Shown piece after piece: positions 18,144 through 25,420 of a stretch of 41,620 nt of DNA (its first letter is position 1; every line of letters begins with the position of its first letter). The DNA is taken from positions 1 to 41,620 of the forward strand of contig NZ_JAICBZ010000031.1 in NCBI RefSeq assembly GCF_020179405.1, in the 5' to 3' direction. The translations under genes were made by a program, and so were the position numbers. Origin of the DNA: Xinfangfangia pollutisoli (GTDB lineage: Bacteria; Pseudomonadota; Alphaproteobacteria; Rhodobacterales; Rhodobacteraceae). The notes below the pieces were generated by a model, which was not told where the DNA came from, did not search any database, and was given only the letters and a program-made list of their open reading frames with translations.

Positions 18144-18803
18144 TCAGTCGCCGGTGGCCACAAGCTGCCAGTTCGGATCGTCCACCCCCATGCGGCGGGC
18201 GAAGGTCCAGACGTCGCGCTGGCGCTTGACCGATTTCGTGTCGCCCTCGACCACCTCGCCGGCCTTGTCGCGCACGACCTGGGTCAGCTCGCCCACGAAG
18301 CGCACGGTGATCTCGGCAAAGCCCGAGCCCCGGTCGAAGGTTGCCTCTTCCAGCACCATTTCCTTGAGACCGACGAAATTCGCCTCGACCGACAGGCCGT
18401 CTTTGGCGCGCTGTTCGATCACTTCGGTAAAGCTTGCCTCGACCTCGTCCGACAGGAAGGCGCGGACCGGGTCGATATCGCCGCGTTCGAAGGCCATCAG
18501 GATCATCTCATAGGCCTGCCGCGCGCCGGCCAGGAAGGGCGTCACCGCAAAGGCCGGCTCGACCAGCTTCATCGCCGCCAGCGCCTTGGCCGAGGACGAA
18601 CCGTCAGGCACATGGTCGATGATGTCGCGGTCCGGCCCGCCCTCGATCACTTCGAAATCGCGCTTGACCTGGGGACGCACGTCTTCCAGAGGGATCGGCG
18701 GTTTTTCGAACCCGTCGCGCGTGCCAAGAACCGAACGCAGCTTGAGGATCAGGAAGACCGCAATCCCTGCAAGGACGAGAAGCTGGATCAACGACGAGTT
18801 CAC
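18144..18803 (-). CDS. Tim44/TimA-family adaptor-like membrane protein
   Basis: A 219-residue protein. An N-terminal membrane helix (residues 4-22, LIQLLVLAGIAVFLILKL) is followed by a short linker and a C-terminal Tim44-like domain (about residues 75-218). In mitochondria this fold links the import channel to Hsp70; the bacterial homologue is thought to associate with the inner membrane. The start is the GTG at 18803, because the first residues then form the membrane anchor; upstream in-frame sequence is not protein-like. It is first in the operon with mltA and smr and divergent from fxsA, over a gap with candidate promoters in both directions. Confidence 0.87.
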   Translation of the reverse strand: MNSSLIQLLVLAGIAVFLILKLRSVLGTRDGFEKPPIPLEDVRPQVKRDFEVIEGGPDRDIIDHVPDGSSSAKALAAMKLVEPAFAVTPFLAGARQAYEMILMAFERGDIDPVRAFLSDEVEASFTEVIEQRAKDGLSVEANFVGLKEMVLEEATFDRGSGFAEITVRFVGELTQVVRDKAGEVVEGDTKSVKRQRDVWTFARRMGVDDPNWQLVATGD

Positions 18804-18837
18804 GGGGCAAGGCTCCGGCAAAAGGGGCTGGCCCGGC

Positions 18838-18884
18838 TTGGGACCGGGCAGGTTCGATCCTATGTAGGGTCGGGGCGGGTCCAA
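18838..18884. promoter_or_regulatory. Overlapping divergent promoters, Tim44 gene / fxsA
   Basis: Plus strand: TTGGGA (18838-18843), 17 bases, TATGTA (18861-18866), reading to fxsA. Minus strand: TTGGAC (18879-18884), 16 bases, TAGGAT (18857-18862), reading to the Tim44-domain gene. The -10 boxes share two bases, so the promoters should compete. The match is by consensus only. Confidence 0.42.
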
Positions 18885-18926
18885 GTAAACCTTGGGCCGG
18901 GGCCTGCGACATGACGGAGTGGTGAA

Positions 18927-19418
18927 ATGTGGCTTCTTCTTGGGCTTCTGGCCTGGCCGCTGGTGGAAATCGCGCTGTTCGTCTGGATCGGCGGCGCGAT
19001 CGGCGTCTGGGCCACGCTGGCCTGGGTGCTGCTGAGCGCCGGTCTGGGCATGGCGGTGATGCGGGTTTCGGCGGCGCGCAGCGCGGTCGGCTTGCAGGAC
19101 GGGCTGCGCCAGATCCGCAGCGGCGATCCGGCCGGGCAGCTGGCGGGCGGGATCTTCGGCCTGCTGGCCGGGGGCCTGCTGGTCCTGCCGGGCTTCCTGA
19201 CCGATGCGCTGGGTCTTCTGCTGCTGATCCCGCAGGTGCAGCGCGGTCTGGCGCGCGCGGCGCTGGCCCGCGCGGTGGTGGTGCGCGCCGCGCCGATGCG
19301 CCGCTCGGATGTGATCGACGGCGAATGGCAGGAAGTCCCGCCCGAGACCGCCCGCCGTCTTGATGGAAGCCCGGGCGGGCCGCGGCACGGCTCGGGCTGG
19401 ACCCGTGACCAGCCCTGA
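18927..19418 (+). CDS. fxsA: FxsA family membrane protein
   Basis: A 163-residue inner-membrane protein. Two N-terminal helices (residues 1-20 and 22-46) and the glycine-rich hairpin with LPGFLTDALGLLLLIP (about residues 85-100) are the FxsA signature. In E. coli FxsA lessens exclusion of phage T7 by the F plasmid; the normal role is unclear. The C-terminal 50 residues are polar and include DVIDGEWQEV, a motif shared by many proteobacterial FxsA proteins. The start follows ACGGAGTGG. It stands upstream of secB in the same direction, with a 128-base gap holding a separate secB promoter. Confidence 0.9.
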   Translation: MWLLLGLLAWPLVEIALFVWIGGAIGVWATLAWVLLSAGLGMAVMRVSAARSAVGLQDGLRQIRSGDPAGQLAGGIFGLLAGGLLVLPGFLTDALGLLLLIPQVQRGLARAALARAVVVRAAPMRRSDVIDGEWQEVPPETARRLDGSPGGPRHGSGWTRDQP

Positions 19419-19474
19419 CACGGCAGGGCGCGGGTCAGGCTTTCCGCCCTGGCTTTTGGCCCAGGCTTTCGGCA

Positions 19475-19503
19475 TTGAGACCGCGGGGCCTTCCTGCTAG
19501 CAC
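19475..19503 (+). promoter_or_regulatory. Candidate secB promoter
   Basis: TTGAGA at 19475-19480, a 17-base spacer and TAGCAC at 19498-19503, ending 43 bases before the secB start. A weak stem (19424-19430 with 19445-19451) followed by GGCTTTT lies before it and may end fxsA transcription. Confidence 0.42.
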
Positions 19504-19546
19504 CGTGCAGGTCATTCCGGCCCGCGCGGCCGACGAGGAGGTTTCA

Positions 19547-20068
19547 ATGACGGATGAATCCGCAACCGGAAACGGCGCCCCGGCCCCGGCAGCCGCCCCG
19601 CAACAACAGGTGCGCATGCAGGTTCTGGCGCAATATGTGCGCGATCTGAGCTTCGAGAACATCGTCGCCCAGAAGGGCCTGGCCAGCGGCGACGTGCAGC
19701 CCGATGTCGAAGTCGCGGTCAGCCTGGATGCGCGCAAGCGCCAGGCCGAGCATCAGTATGACGTGCTGATCAAGTTCAAGGTCACCTCGAAGAACAAGGT
19801 GAATGGCGAGCCGCTGTTCCTGCTGGAACTGGAATATGGCGGCACCTTCCTGATCGATGGCCTGCCCGAGGCGCAGCTGCATCCGTTCCTGCTGATCGAA
19901 TGCCCGCGGCTGCTGTTCCCCTTCATCCGCCGCATCATCTCGGACGTGACCCGCGACGGCGGCTTCCCGCCGCTGAACGTGGATCAGGTGGATTTCATGG
20001 CGCTGTACCGCCAGGAAATGGCCCGCCGCGCCCAGGCCACCGCGCCGTCGACGACGACGCCGAACTGA
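19547..20068 (+). CDS. secB: Protein-export chaperone SecB
   Basis: A 173-residue cytoplasmic tetrameric chaperone that keeps preproteins unfolded and delivers them to SecA. The conserved core QYVRDLSFENI, LELEYGGTF, and ECPRLLFPFIRRIISDVTRDGGFPP (written in parts in the gene) is all present. The ATG at 19547 follows GAGGAG. The N-terminal 25 residues are Ala/Pro/Gln-rich and the C-terminus is a flexible Thr/Ala tail, both common in alphaproteobacteria. It converges on nagA with a 16-base gap. Confidence 0.96.
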   Translation: MTDESATGNGAPAPAAAPQQQVRMQVLAQYVRDLSFENIVAQKGLASGDVQPDVEVAVSLDARKRQAEHQYDVLIKFKVTSKNKVNGEPLFLLELEYGGTFLIDGLPEAQLHPFLLIECPRLLFPFIRRIISDVTRDGGFPPLNVDQVDFMALYRQEMARRAQATAPSTTTPN

Positions 20069-20084
20069 TCGGCCGAACGGATCG

Positions 20085-21191
20085 TCAGACCAGCCTTTCG
20101 CCCGCGCGCCACACGCCGCGCAGGCTGAAATCCGGCCCAAGATGCACGAAATCCGCCCGGGCGCCCGGGCGGAGATGGCCCAGATCGCCCCGACCGATCA
20201 GCGCCGCGGGCCGCGCCGTCGCCATGGCAAAGGCGGTTTCCACCGGCGCGCCGACCTGCGTGACCATCATGGCGATGGCCTGCGGCAGGGTCAGATCCGC
20301 CCCGGCCAGCGTGCCATCGGCCAGCGTCAGCCGCCCGCCCCGCCGCAGGATCCGCCGCCCGCCCAGGGTGAATTCGGTCAGATCCGTGCCCGCCGGCGCC
20401 ATTGCATCGGTCACCAGATAAAGCCCTTCGGGATTGGCGGCCATCGCCACCCGCATCGCCGTGGGGTGGACGTGATGGCCATCGGCGATCAACCCGCAGT
20501 GCAGGCCCGAGGTCATTGCCGCCCCGGCCAGGCCCGGCTCGCGATGGCCAAGCTGGCTCATCGCATTGTAAAGATGCGTCACGCCCTTCGCGCCGGCGGC
20601 AAAAGCGGCGCGCGCCACGTCATGGCTGCAATCGGTATGGCCCAGAACCACGATCACCCCGGCGGCGGTCAGGCGGGCGATCTGCTCGGGCGTCACCGCC
20701 TCGGGCGCGACGGTGGTCAGCAGGGCCGGCAGGCGTTTTCGGCCTTCACAGAGCCGCATAAGCTCGGCCTCGCCCATCGGCCGGATCAGCGCCGGATCGT
20801 GGGCGCCCTTGCGGCGCGGGTCAAGATGCGGCCCTTCCAGATGCAGGCCCAGAAAGCCCGGATGCCGGCAGCGCGCCCCGGCGTCGATCAGCGACGCGTT
20901 GGCGGCATCGGTATCGGTGATCAGCGTCGGCAGAACGGCCGTGGCGCCCAGCCTCGCATGCGTGTCGCAGAAGCGGTCCAGATCGGCCGGGCCGGTCGCC
21001 CCGCCGATCATATGGCCGCCGCCGCCATTGACCTGCAGGTCCAGAAGGCCGGGCAGAAGGTAGCCGCCTTCCAGAAAAACAGTCTCTGTACCGGCGGAAT
21101 CCGTGATTTTTCCGTCGGCAACCGTCAGCGTGCCCGCGCTGTGCAACCGGCTGCCGTCGAACAGGGCAGGGCCCGAATAGGTGACAGACAT
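20085..21191 (-). CDS. nagA: N-acetylglucosamine-6-phosphate deacetylase
   Basis: A 368-residue amidohydrolase that removes acetate from GlcNAc-6-phosphate, giving GlcN-6-phosphate. Metal and catalytic residues are in place: E119 in HLEGPHL, H185 in LGHTDC, H206 in THLYNAM and the catalytic D262 in VTDAMAPAG. LPGLLDLQVNGGGG precedes them. The start codon overlaps the stop of the SIS-domain gene by one base (TGATG), so translation is coupled. It is third in the gntR-SIS-nagA operon. Its product is the expected substrate of the SIS enzyme encoded just before it. Confidence 0.94.
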   Translation of the reverse strand: MSVTYSGPALFDGSRLHSAGTLTVADGKITDSAGTETVFLEGGYLLPGLLDLQVNGGGGHMIGGATGPADLDRFCDTHARLGATAVLPTLITDTDAANASLIDAGARCRHPGFLGLHLEGPHLDPRRKGAHDPALIRPMGEAELMRLCEGRKRLPALLTTVAPEAVTPEQIARLTAAGVIVVLGHTDCSHDVARAAFAAGAKGVTHLYNAMSQLGHREPGLAGAAMTSGLHCGLIADGHHVHPTAMRVAMAANPEGLYLVTDAMAPAGTDLTEFTLGGRRILRRGGRLTLADGTLAGADLTLPQAIAMMVTQVGAPVETAFAMATARPAALIGRGDLGHLRPGARADFVHLGPDFSLRGVWRAGERLV

Positions 21192-22213
21192 CACAGCGTC
21201 TCCGTGACCTTGCGCAGATGTGGCGGCAGATCGGGGTCGAAGCCGCGCCGCCGCGACAATTGCTCGGCAAATTGGTAAAAGCCGGTGACCAGAACCAGCG
21301 GGGCGACCAGTGGGTGCAGGCCCGGGATCGAGGGCAGGGTGGTTGCCCCCGCGGCCGGCGCGCCGGTCAGAAAGACATCGGCCCCCTGATCGGCCAGGCG
21401 TTCGGCCGTGGCAACCAGTTGCGGCAGGGCTTCGTCGGCCACACCCAGCGCCAGAACCGGAAACTGCGCCTGCACGATGGCAGCAGGGCCATGCAGGACT
21501 TCGGCCGCCGAATAGGCCTCGGCGTGCAGGCCGCAAACCTCTTTCAGCTTCAGCGCGGCCTCGCTGGCAATCGCAAAGGCCGGCCCGCGCCCCAACACAT
21601 AGGCCTGGCTGCCCCGCGCCAGCCGATCGGCCAGCGGCGACCAGTCCAGCGCCAGCGCCCTATCCAGCGCCTCGGGCAGCGCGCGCAGCGCCTGTTTCAG
21701 TCTCTGATCCTGCTGAAACTCTGCCAGAAGCGCCAACCCGGCCAGGGCCGAGGTGACGAAGGTTTTCGTCGCGGCGACGCTTTGCTCAACCCCCGCCCGC
21801 AGCGGCAGGCAATGGGCCGATGCCTCGGCCATCGGGCTGGTCTCGAAATTGGTGATCGCCACGGTGGCCGCGCCCCCCGCCGCCGCCGCGCGCATCATTT
21901 CAACGATGTCCGGGCTGCGGCCGGATTGGGAAATGCCGATGCAGGCGGCCCGGTCCAGATGCAGCGGCCGGTGATAGATCGAGGCGATCGATGGCCCGAC
22001 CGAGGCGACGGGCAGGCCGGCCAGCAGTTCGGTGGCATATTTCAAATAGGTCGCCGCATGATCCGACGAGCCGCGCGCCACCGTCACGAACAGGCGCGGA
22101 TCGACTTTCTGCAGGGTTAGAGCCGCTTTCTCCACCTCGACCCGGCTGTCGCGCAGAAAGCGCGCGGCCGCTTCTGGGATCTCGGCCACTTCGCGGGCCA
22201 TGTGCGATCTCAT
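21191..22213 (-). CDS. SIS-domain sugar isomerase/deaminase (NagB-II-like)
   Basis: A 340-residue protein with two SIS domains like the isomerase half of GlmS, but without the glutaminase half. ARGSSDHAA (residues 46-54) and SQSGRSPD bind the sugar phosphate; VEQSVAATKTF and AEVLHGP are typical of the NagB-II/AgaS group. Between gntR and nagA the likely reaction is GlcN-6-phosphate to fructose-6-phosphate plus ammonia. The start at 22213 has GGAGG six bases upstream and overlaps gntR by ATGA; an ATG at 22201 is less likely. A galactosamine-type substrate (AgaS) is the main alternative. Confidence 0.86.
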   Translation of the reverse strand: MRSHMAREVAEIPEAAARFLRDSRVEVEKAALTLQKVDPRLFVTVARGSSDHAATYLKYATELLAGLPVASVGPSIASIYHRPLHLDRAACIGISQSGRSPDIVEMMRAAAAGGAATVAITNFETSPMAEASAHCLPLRAGVEQSVAATKTFVTSALAGLALLAEFQQDQRLKQALRALPEALDRALALDWSPLADRLARGSQAYVLGRGPAFAIASEAALKLKEVCGLHAEAYSAAEVLHGPAAIVQAQFPVLALGVADEALPQLVATAERLADQGADVFLTGAPAAGATTLPSIPGLHPLVAPLVLVTGFYQFAEQLSRRRGFDPDLPPHLRKVTETL

Positions 22214-22974
22214 GCAGCACCTCCTTCGGGATCAAGTTTCAGTTCGACGGCGAAGTCATAGGCATCGCCGCGATAAAGCGACCTTGTATATTCGACGACG
22301 CGCCCGTCGGGCAGATAGCCGATCCGTTCGATCTTCAGCCCGGCAGCCCCGGGTGGCACTGACAGCAACTCGGCATCGCGGGGCGACAGATTGGCGGCAG
22401 AGATGCGCTGCACCGCGCGCACCGGCCGGCAGCCGCGGCGTTCCAGGGCAGTATAGAGACTGTTTTCCACCTCATCCGGGTCGGGCAGCGCGCTCAGCGG
22501 CAGCGCGGCGCGTTCGATGGCCAGGGGTGTGCCATCCGACCGCCGCACCCGTTCCAGCCGCGCGACCCTGGCGCCCGGCCCCAGCCCCAGCGCCATGCTT
22601 TCCTCGGGGGCCGGCGCGTCGATCCGGCGCGACAGCCAGATCGAATCCACCGCCCGCCCGCGCCGCGCCATGTCTTCGGTGAAACTGGTCAGCACCGACA
22701 GCGCCTGTTCCAGCCGCTCGACCCGCGGCGCCACGAAGGTGCCCGATCCGCGGCGCTGCACCAGCTGCCCCGCCGCCACCAGTTCCTGAATCGCCTTGCG
22801 CACCGTCACCCGCGACAGGCCGGTCATCGCCGCCAGATCGCGTTCCGGCGGCAGGCTGTCGCCGGGGGCAAGCTTTGCGGTGGCAATCGCCTCGGCCAGG
22901 CGCCGCTGCAACTGCAGATACAGCGGCCCCGCGCCGGGGTCGTCAAAGGCGCCAGGCTGAAACGGCAGGCTCAC
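22210..22974 (-). CDS. GntR/HutC-family repressor of the amino-sugar locus
   Basis: A 254-residue regulator. The N-terminal winged helix (about residues 15-80) includes LPPERDLAAMTGLSRVTVRK and ends RRGSGTFV; the C-terminal UTRA effector domain (about residues 105-245) has LYRGDAYDFAVEL near its end. Relatives such as NagR/NagQ sense amino-sugar phosphates. The start is uncertain: I prefer the GTG at 22974, which gives the family length and begins just before the DNA-binding domain. The in-frame ATG at 23079 lies inside the operator region. The GTG overlaps the stop of an 11-codon upstream frame. The gene is first in its operon, so it is probably autoregulated. Confidence 0.85.
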   Translation of the reverse strand: MSLPFQPGAFDDPGAGPLYLQLQRRLAEAIATAKLAPGDSLPPERDLAAMTGLSRVTVRKAIQELVAAGQLVQRRGSGTFVAPRVERLEQALSVLTSFTEDMARRGRAVDSIWLSRRIDAPAPEESMALGLGPGARVARLERVRRSDGTPLAIERAALPLSALPDPDEVENSLYTALERRGCRPVRAVQRISAANLSPRDAELLSVPPGAAGLKIERIGYLPDGRVVEYTRSLYRGDAYDFAVELKLDPEGGAA

Positions 22975-23006
22975 CGTCGGGACCCCTTGCCGGACACGCG
23001 CGTCAT
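22971..23006 (-). other. Possible 11-codon upstream ORF before gntR
   Basis: ATG at 23006 has an excellent AGGAGG (23011-23016) four bases upstream and encodes MTRVSGKGSRR, then TGA. That TGA overlaps the proposed GTG of the repressor gene (GTGA). The best ribosome site in the region therefore serves this short frame and not the repressor. It may be a coupling leader peptide, or it may mark a frameshift at the true gntR start. Confidence 0.4.
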
Positions 23007-23032
23007 ATGGCCTCCTGAGCAGGGTTTTGATG

Positions 23033-23065
23033 ATACCATGATAATACCAAATCCAAACTGGTATT
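23033..23065. promoter_or_regulatory. GntR operator half-sites, gntR side
   Basis: ATACCA occurs at 23033-23038 and 23044-23049, 11 bases apart (one helical turn). AATACCA at 23043-23049 forms a perfect seven-base inverted repeat with TGGTATT at 23059-23065 across nine bases. On the minus strand TTTGGA, 16 bases and TATCAT (23034-23039) could be the gntR promoter, its -10 overlapping the first half-site. Assignment to the adjacent repressor is inferred. Confidence 0.55.
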
Positions 23066-23114
23066 GCCGTATGTGCCAAAATCTAGCGCCAAATCGCGGT
23101 TTCCTACAAGAGAC

Positions 23115-23142
23115 TTTACAGGTGGTATTGTTTTGGCATTAT
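23115..23142 (+). promoter_or_regulatory. Candidate murQ-operon promoter with embedded half-site
   Basis: TTTACA (23115-23120), a 16-base spacer and CATTAT (23137-23142) form a promoter 21 bases before the murQ-like start codon. The spacer holds TGGTATTG (23123-23130), an exact copy of the octamer at 23059-23066. A repressor bound there would block RNA polymerase directly. Confidence 0.5.
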
Positions 23143-23163
23143 CACAGAATCAGGGGGAATCAC

Positions 23164-24042
23164 ATGGCCGAAGGCTCGACCGAAGCGCGCCATCCGTCAT
23201 CGGACGGGTTGCACCGGATTCCGGCAGCCGAGGCATTGGCGCGGCTTCTGGCGGCGCAGGCCGATGCGCTGGCCGCGGTCGGGCCGGCCCTTCCCGCGAT
23301 CGAGGCGGCGGCGGATCTGGCCCTGGCGGCGCTGGCCGGGGGCGGCCGCCTGGCCTATGCCGGGGCCGGGTCGTCCGGGCTGATGGCGCTGGCCGATTGT
23401 CTGGAACTGGCCGGCACCTTCGGCATCGCGCCGGCGCGCACGCCGGTTCTGTTTGCCGGCGGGGCCGAGGCGCTTTTGCACATGCGCGGCGCGGTCGAGG
23501 ACGATCCGCAGCTTGCCGCGGCCGATTTTGCCCGCTCGGGGTTGCGGGCAGGCGATGCGGTGATCTGCATCTCGGCCTCGGGCACCACGCCCTATACGCT
23601 GGAAGTGGCGCGTCTGGCGCGCACGGCGGGCGTGCGGGTGGTGGGGATCGCCAATGTGCCGGGATCTGCCCTGCTGGCGGGCAGCGATGTTGCGGTGGTG
23701 CTTGCGACCGGGGCGGAAATCGTGGCCGGATCGACCCGGCTGGGCGCGGCCACGGCGCAGAAAGCGGCGCTGAACCTGATTTCGGTGCTGCTGGGCATCG
23801 GGCTTGGCCATGTGCATGACGGGTTTATGGTCAATCTGGTGGCCGACAATGCCAAGCTGCGCGGCCGGGCCGAGCGGATGGTGGCGCTGCTGTCGGGGGC
23901 CGATTTGGGCCATGTCAGAGCCGCTTTGGCCGCGACCGGCGGGGCGGTGAAGCCGGCGGTTCTGGTGGCCCGGGGGCGATCGGCCGACGAGGCCGCGGCG
24001 GATTTGCAGCGGACGGCAGGCCATCTGGCGCCGCTGTTGTGA
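23164..24042 (+). CDS. murQ: MurQ-like N-acetylmuramic acid 6-phosphate etherase
   Basis: A 292-residue SIS-domain protein. MurQ cleaves the lactyl ether of MurNAc-6-phosphate, giving GlcNAc-6-phosphate, the substrate of NagA across the divergent promoter. STEARHPSS at residues 5-13 is the family N-terminus; GAGSSG at 67-72 and SASGTTPY at 137-144 bind phosphate. E81 and E112 have the same 31-residue spacing as the two catalytic glutamates of E. coli MurQ. However, the usual ECPPT context of the first is replaced by ELAGT, so substrate preference may differ. The start follows CAGGGGGA. It heads the importer operon. Confidence 0.8.
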   Translation: MAEGSTEARHPSSDGLHRIPAAEALARLLAAQADALAAVGPALPAIEAAADLALAALAGGGRLAYAGAGSSGLMALADCLELAGTFGIAPARTPVLFAGGAEALLHMRGAVEDDPQLAAADFARSGLRAGDAVICISASGTTPYTLEVARLARTAGVRVVGIANVPGSALLAGSDVAVVLATGAEIVAGSTRLGAATAQKAALNLISVLLGIGLGHVHDGFMVNLVADNAKLRGRAERMVALLSGADLGHVRAALAATGGAVKPAVLVARGRSADEAAADLQRTAGHLAPLL

Positions 24043-24091
24043 CGAAAGCGAAGCAATGGGCCGCCAAGGCCCGAGCAACAGGGAGAACGAG

Positions 24092-25339
24092 ATGACCAAG
24101 TCTTTCCGCACGATGCTGCTGGCCAGCACGGTTCTGGCGGGTCCGGTCCTGGCCGAGACCACGCTGACGATCGAAAGCTGGCGCAATGACGACCTGACGA
24201 TCTGGCAGGATGTGCTGATCCCGGCCTTCAACGCCCAGCACCCCGACATCACCGTGGTTTTCGCCCCCTCGGCGCCGACCGAATACAATGCCTCGCTGAA
24301 TTCCAAGCTTGAGGCGGGGTCTGCCGGCGATCTGATCACCTGCCGGCCCTTCGATGCCTCGCTGGACCTGTACACCAAGGGCTATCTGGCCGATCTGACC
24401 GATCTGGCGGCGATGGCGAATTTCTCGCCCGTCGCGAAATCGGCCTGGCAGACCGATGACGGCAAGGCCACGTTCTGCGTGCCGATGGCCTCGGTGATCC
24501 ACGGCTTCATCTACAATGCCGATGCCTTTGCCGAGCTGGGCCTGACCCCGCCCAAGACGAACGCCGAATTCTACGCCGCTTTGGACAAGATCAAGGAAGA
24601 CGGCACGTATATCCCCATGGCCACGGGCACCAATGACCAATGGGAAGCGGCGACGATGGGCTATCAGAACATCGGGCCGAATTACTGGAAGGGCGAAGAG
24701 GGCCGGTTGGCGTTGATCGCGGGCACCCAGAAGCTGACCGACGAGCCCTGGGTCGCGCCCTATCGCGAACTAGCGAAGTGGAAGGATTATCTGGGCGACG
24801 GGTTCGAGGCGCAGACCTATCCCGACAGCCAGAACCTGTTCACCCTGGGCCGCGCCGCGATCTATCCGGCCGGATCCTGGGAAATCGCGGGCTTCAACAG
24901 CCAGGCGGGCTTCAAGATGGGGGCCTTCGCGCCGCCCGTTCAGGCCGAGGGCGATACCTGCTATATCTCGGACCATACCGATATCGCGATCGGCATGAAT
25001 GCGGCCTCGCCCAATGCCGAAGCGGCGAAGGTGTTTCTGGAATGGGTCGGCTCGGCCGAATTCGCCAAGCTTTACGCCAATGCCCTGCCGGGGTTCTTCA
25101 GCCTGAATTCCACCCCGGTGGCGATGGAAGACCCGCTGGCGCAGGAATTCGTGTCCTGGCGCGAGACATGCCAGCCGACGATCCGGTCGACCTATCAGAT
25201 CCTGTCGCGCGGCACGCCGAACCTGGAAAACGAGACCTGGAATGCCAGCGCCAATGTGATCAAGGGCACCGAGACGCCGGAAGATGCGGCGAAGCGGCTG
25301 CAGGATGGGCTGGCAAGCTGGTACGATCCGCAGAAGTAA
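24092..25339 (+). CDS. ABC transporter sugar-binding protein
   Basis: A 415-residue periplasmic solute-binding protein of the carbohydrate (MalE/UgpB-like) class. The signal peptide is residues 1-21, ending PVLA before ETTLTIESW. SWRNDD, DLITCRPFD and YPAGSWEIAGF are typical of sugar-binding proteins. The ATG at 24092 follows GGGAGA. The gene lies 49 bases after murQ. A perfect hairpin with a T-run follows it, as often seen where the binding protein is made in excess over the permeases. The ligand is probably an amino sugar or muropeptide-derived sugar, judging from neighbours only. Confidence 0.9.
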   Translation: MTKSFRTMLLASTVLAGPVLAETTLTIESWRNDDLTIWQDVLIPAFNAQHPDITVVFAPSAPTEYNASLNSKLEAGSAGDLITCRPFDASLDLYTKGYLADLTDLAAMANFSPVAKSAWQTDDGKATFCVPMASVIHGFIYNADAFAELGLTPPKTNAEFYAALDKIKEDGTYIPMATGTNDQWEAATMGYQNIGPNYWKGEEGRLALIAGTQKLTDEPWVAPYRELAKWKDYLGDGFEAQTYPDSQNLFTLGRAAIYPAGSWEIAGFNSQAGFKMGAFAPPVQAEGDTCYISDHTDIAIGMNAASPNAEAAKVFLEWVGSAEFAKLYANALPGFFSLNSTPVAMEDPLAQEFVSWRETCQPTIRSTYQILSRGTPNLENETWNASANVIKGTETPEDAAKRLQDGLASWYDPQK

Positions 25340-25358
25340 GCGCGGGTTGAGGCGAAGA

Positions 25359-25396
25359 CCGGGGGGCCAGCCCCCCGGACCCCCCGGGATATTTTT
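25359..25396 (+). terminator. Intercistronic hairpin/attenuator
   Basis: CCGGGGGGC (25359-25367) and GCCCCCCGG (25370-25378) form a near loop-less perfect hairpin. A second C-run at 25380-25385 can pair with the same G-run instead. ATATTTTTGG follows. It probably ends a share of transcripts after the binding-protein gene. Similar G-run/C-run plus ATATTTTTGG elements recur between genes in Rhodobacterales, to my recollection. Confidence 0.6.
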
Positions 25397-25420
25397 GGAC
25401 AGATGAAGAGGGGCGATGGC

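Noticed and set aside
19424-19457. Terminator after fxsA
   Set aside because: Seven-pair stem with a 14-base loop and only four T after GGC; too weak to list as a feature.
22987-23163. Extended N-terminus for the MurQ-like protein and for GntR from starts inside the shared gap
   Set aside because: Both extensions cross the operator half-sites and promoters and encode protein-unlike sequence; the family N-termini fit the later starts.
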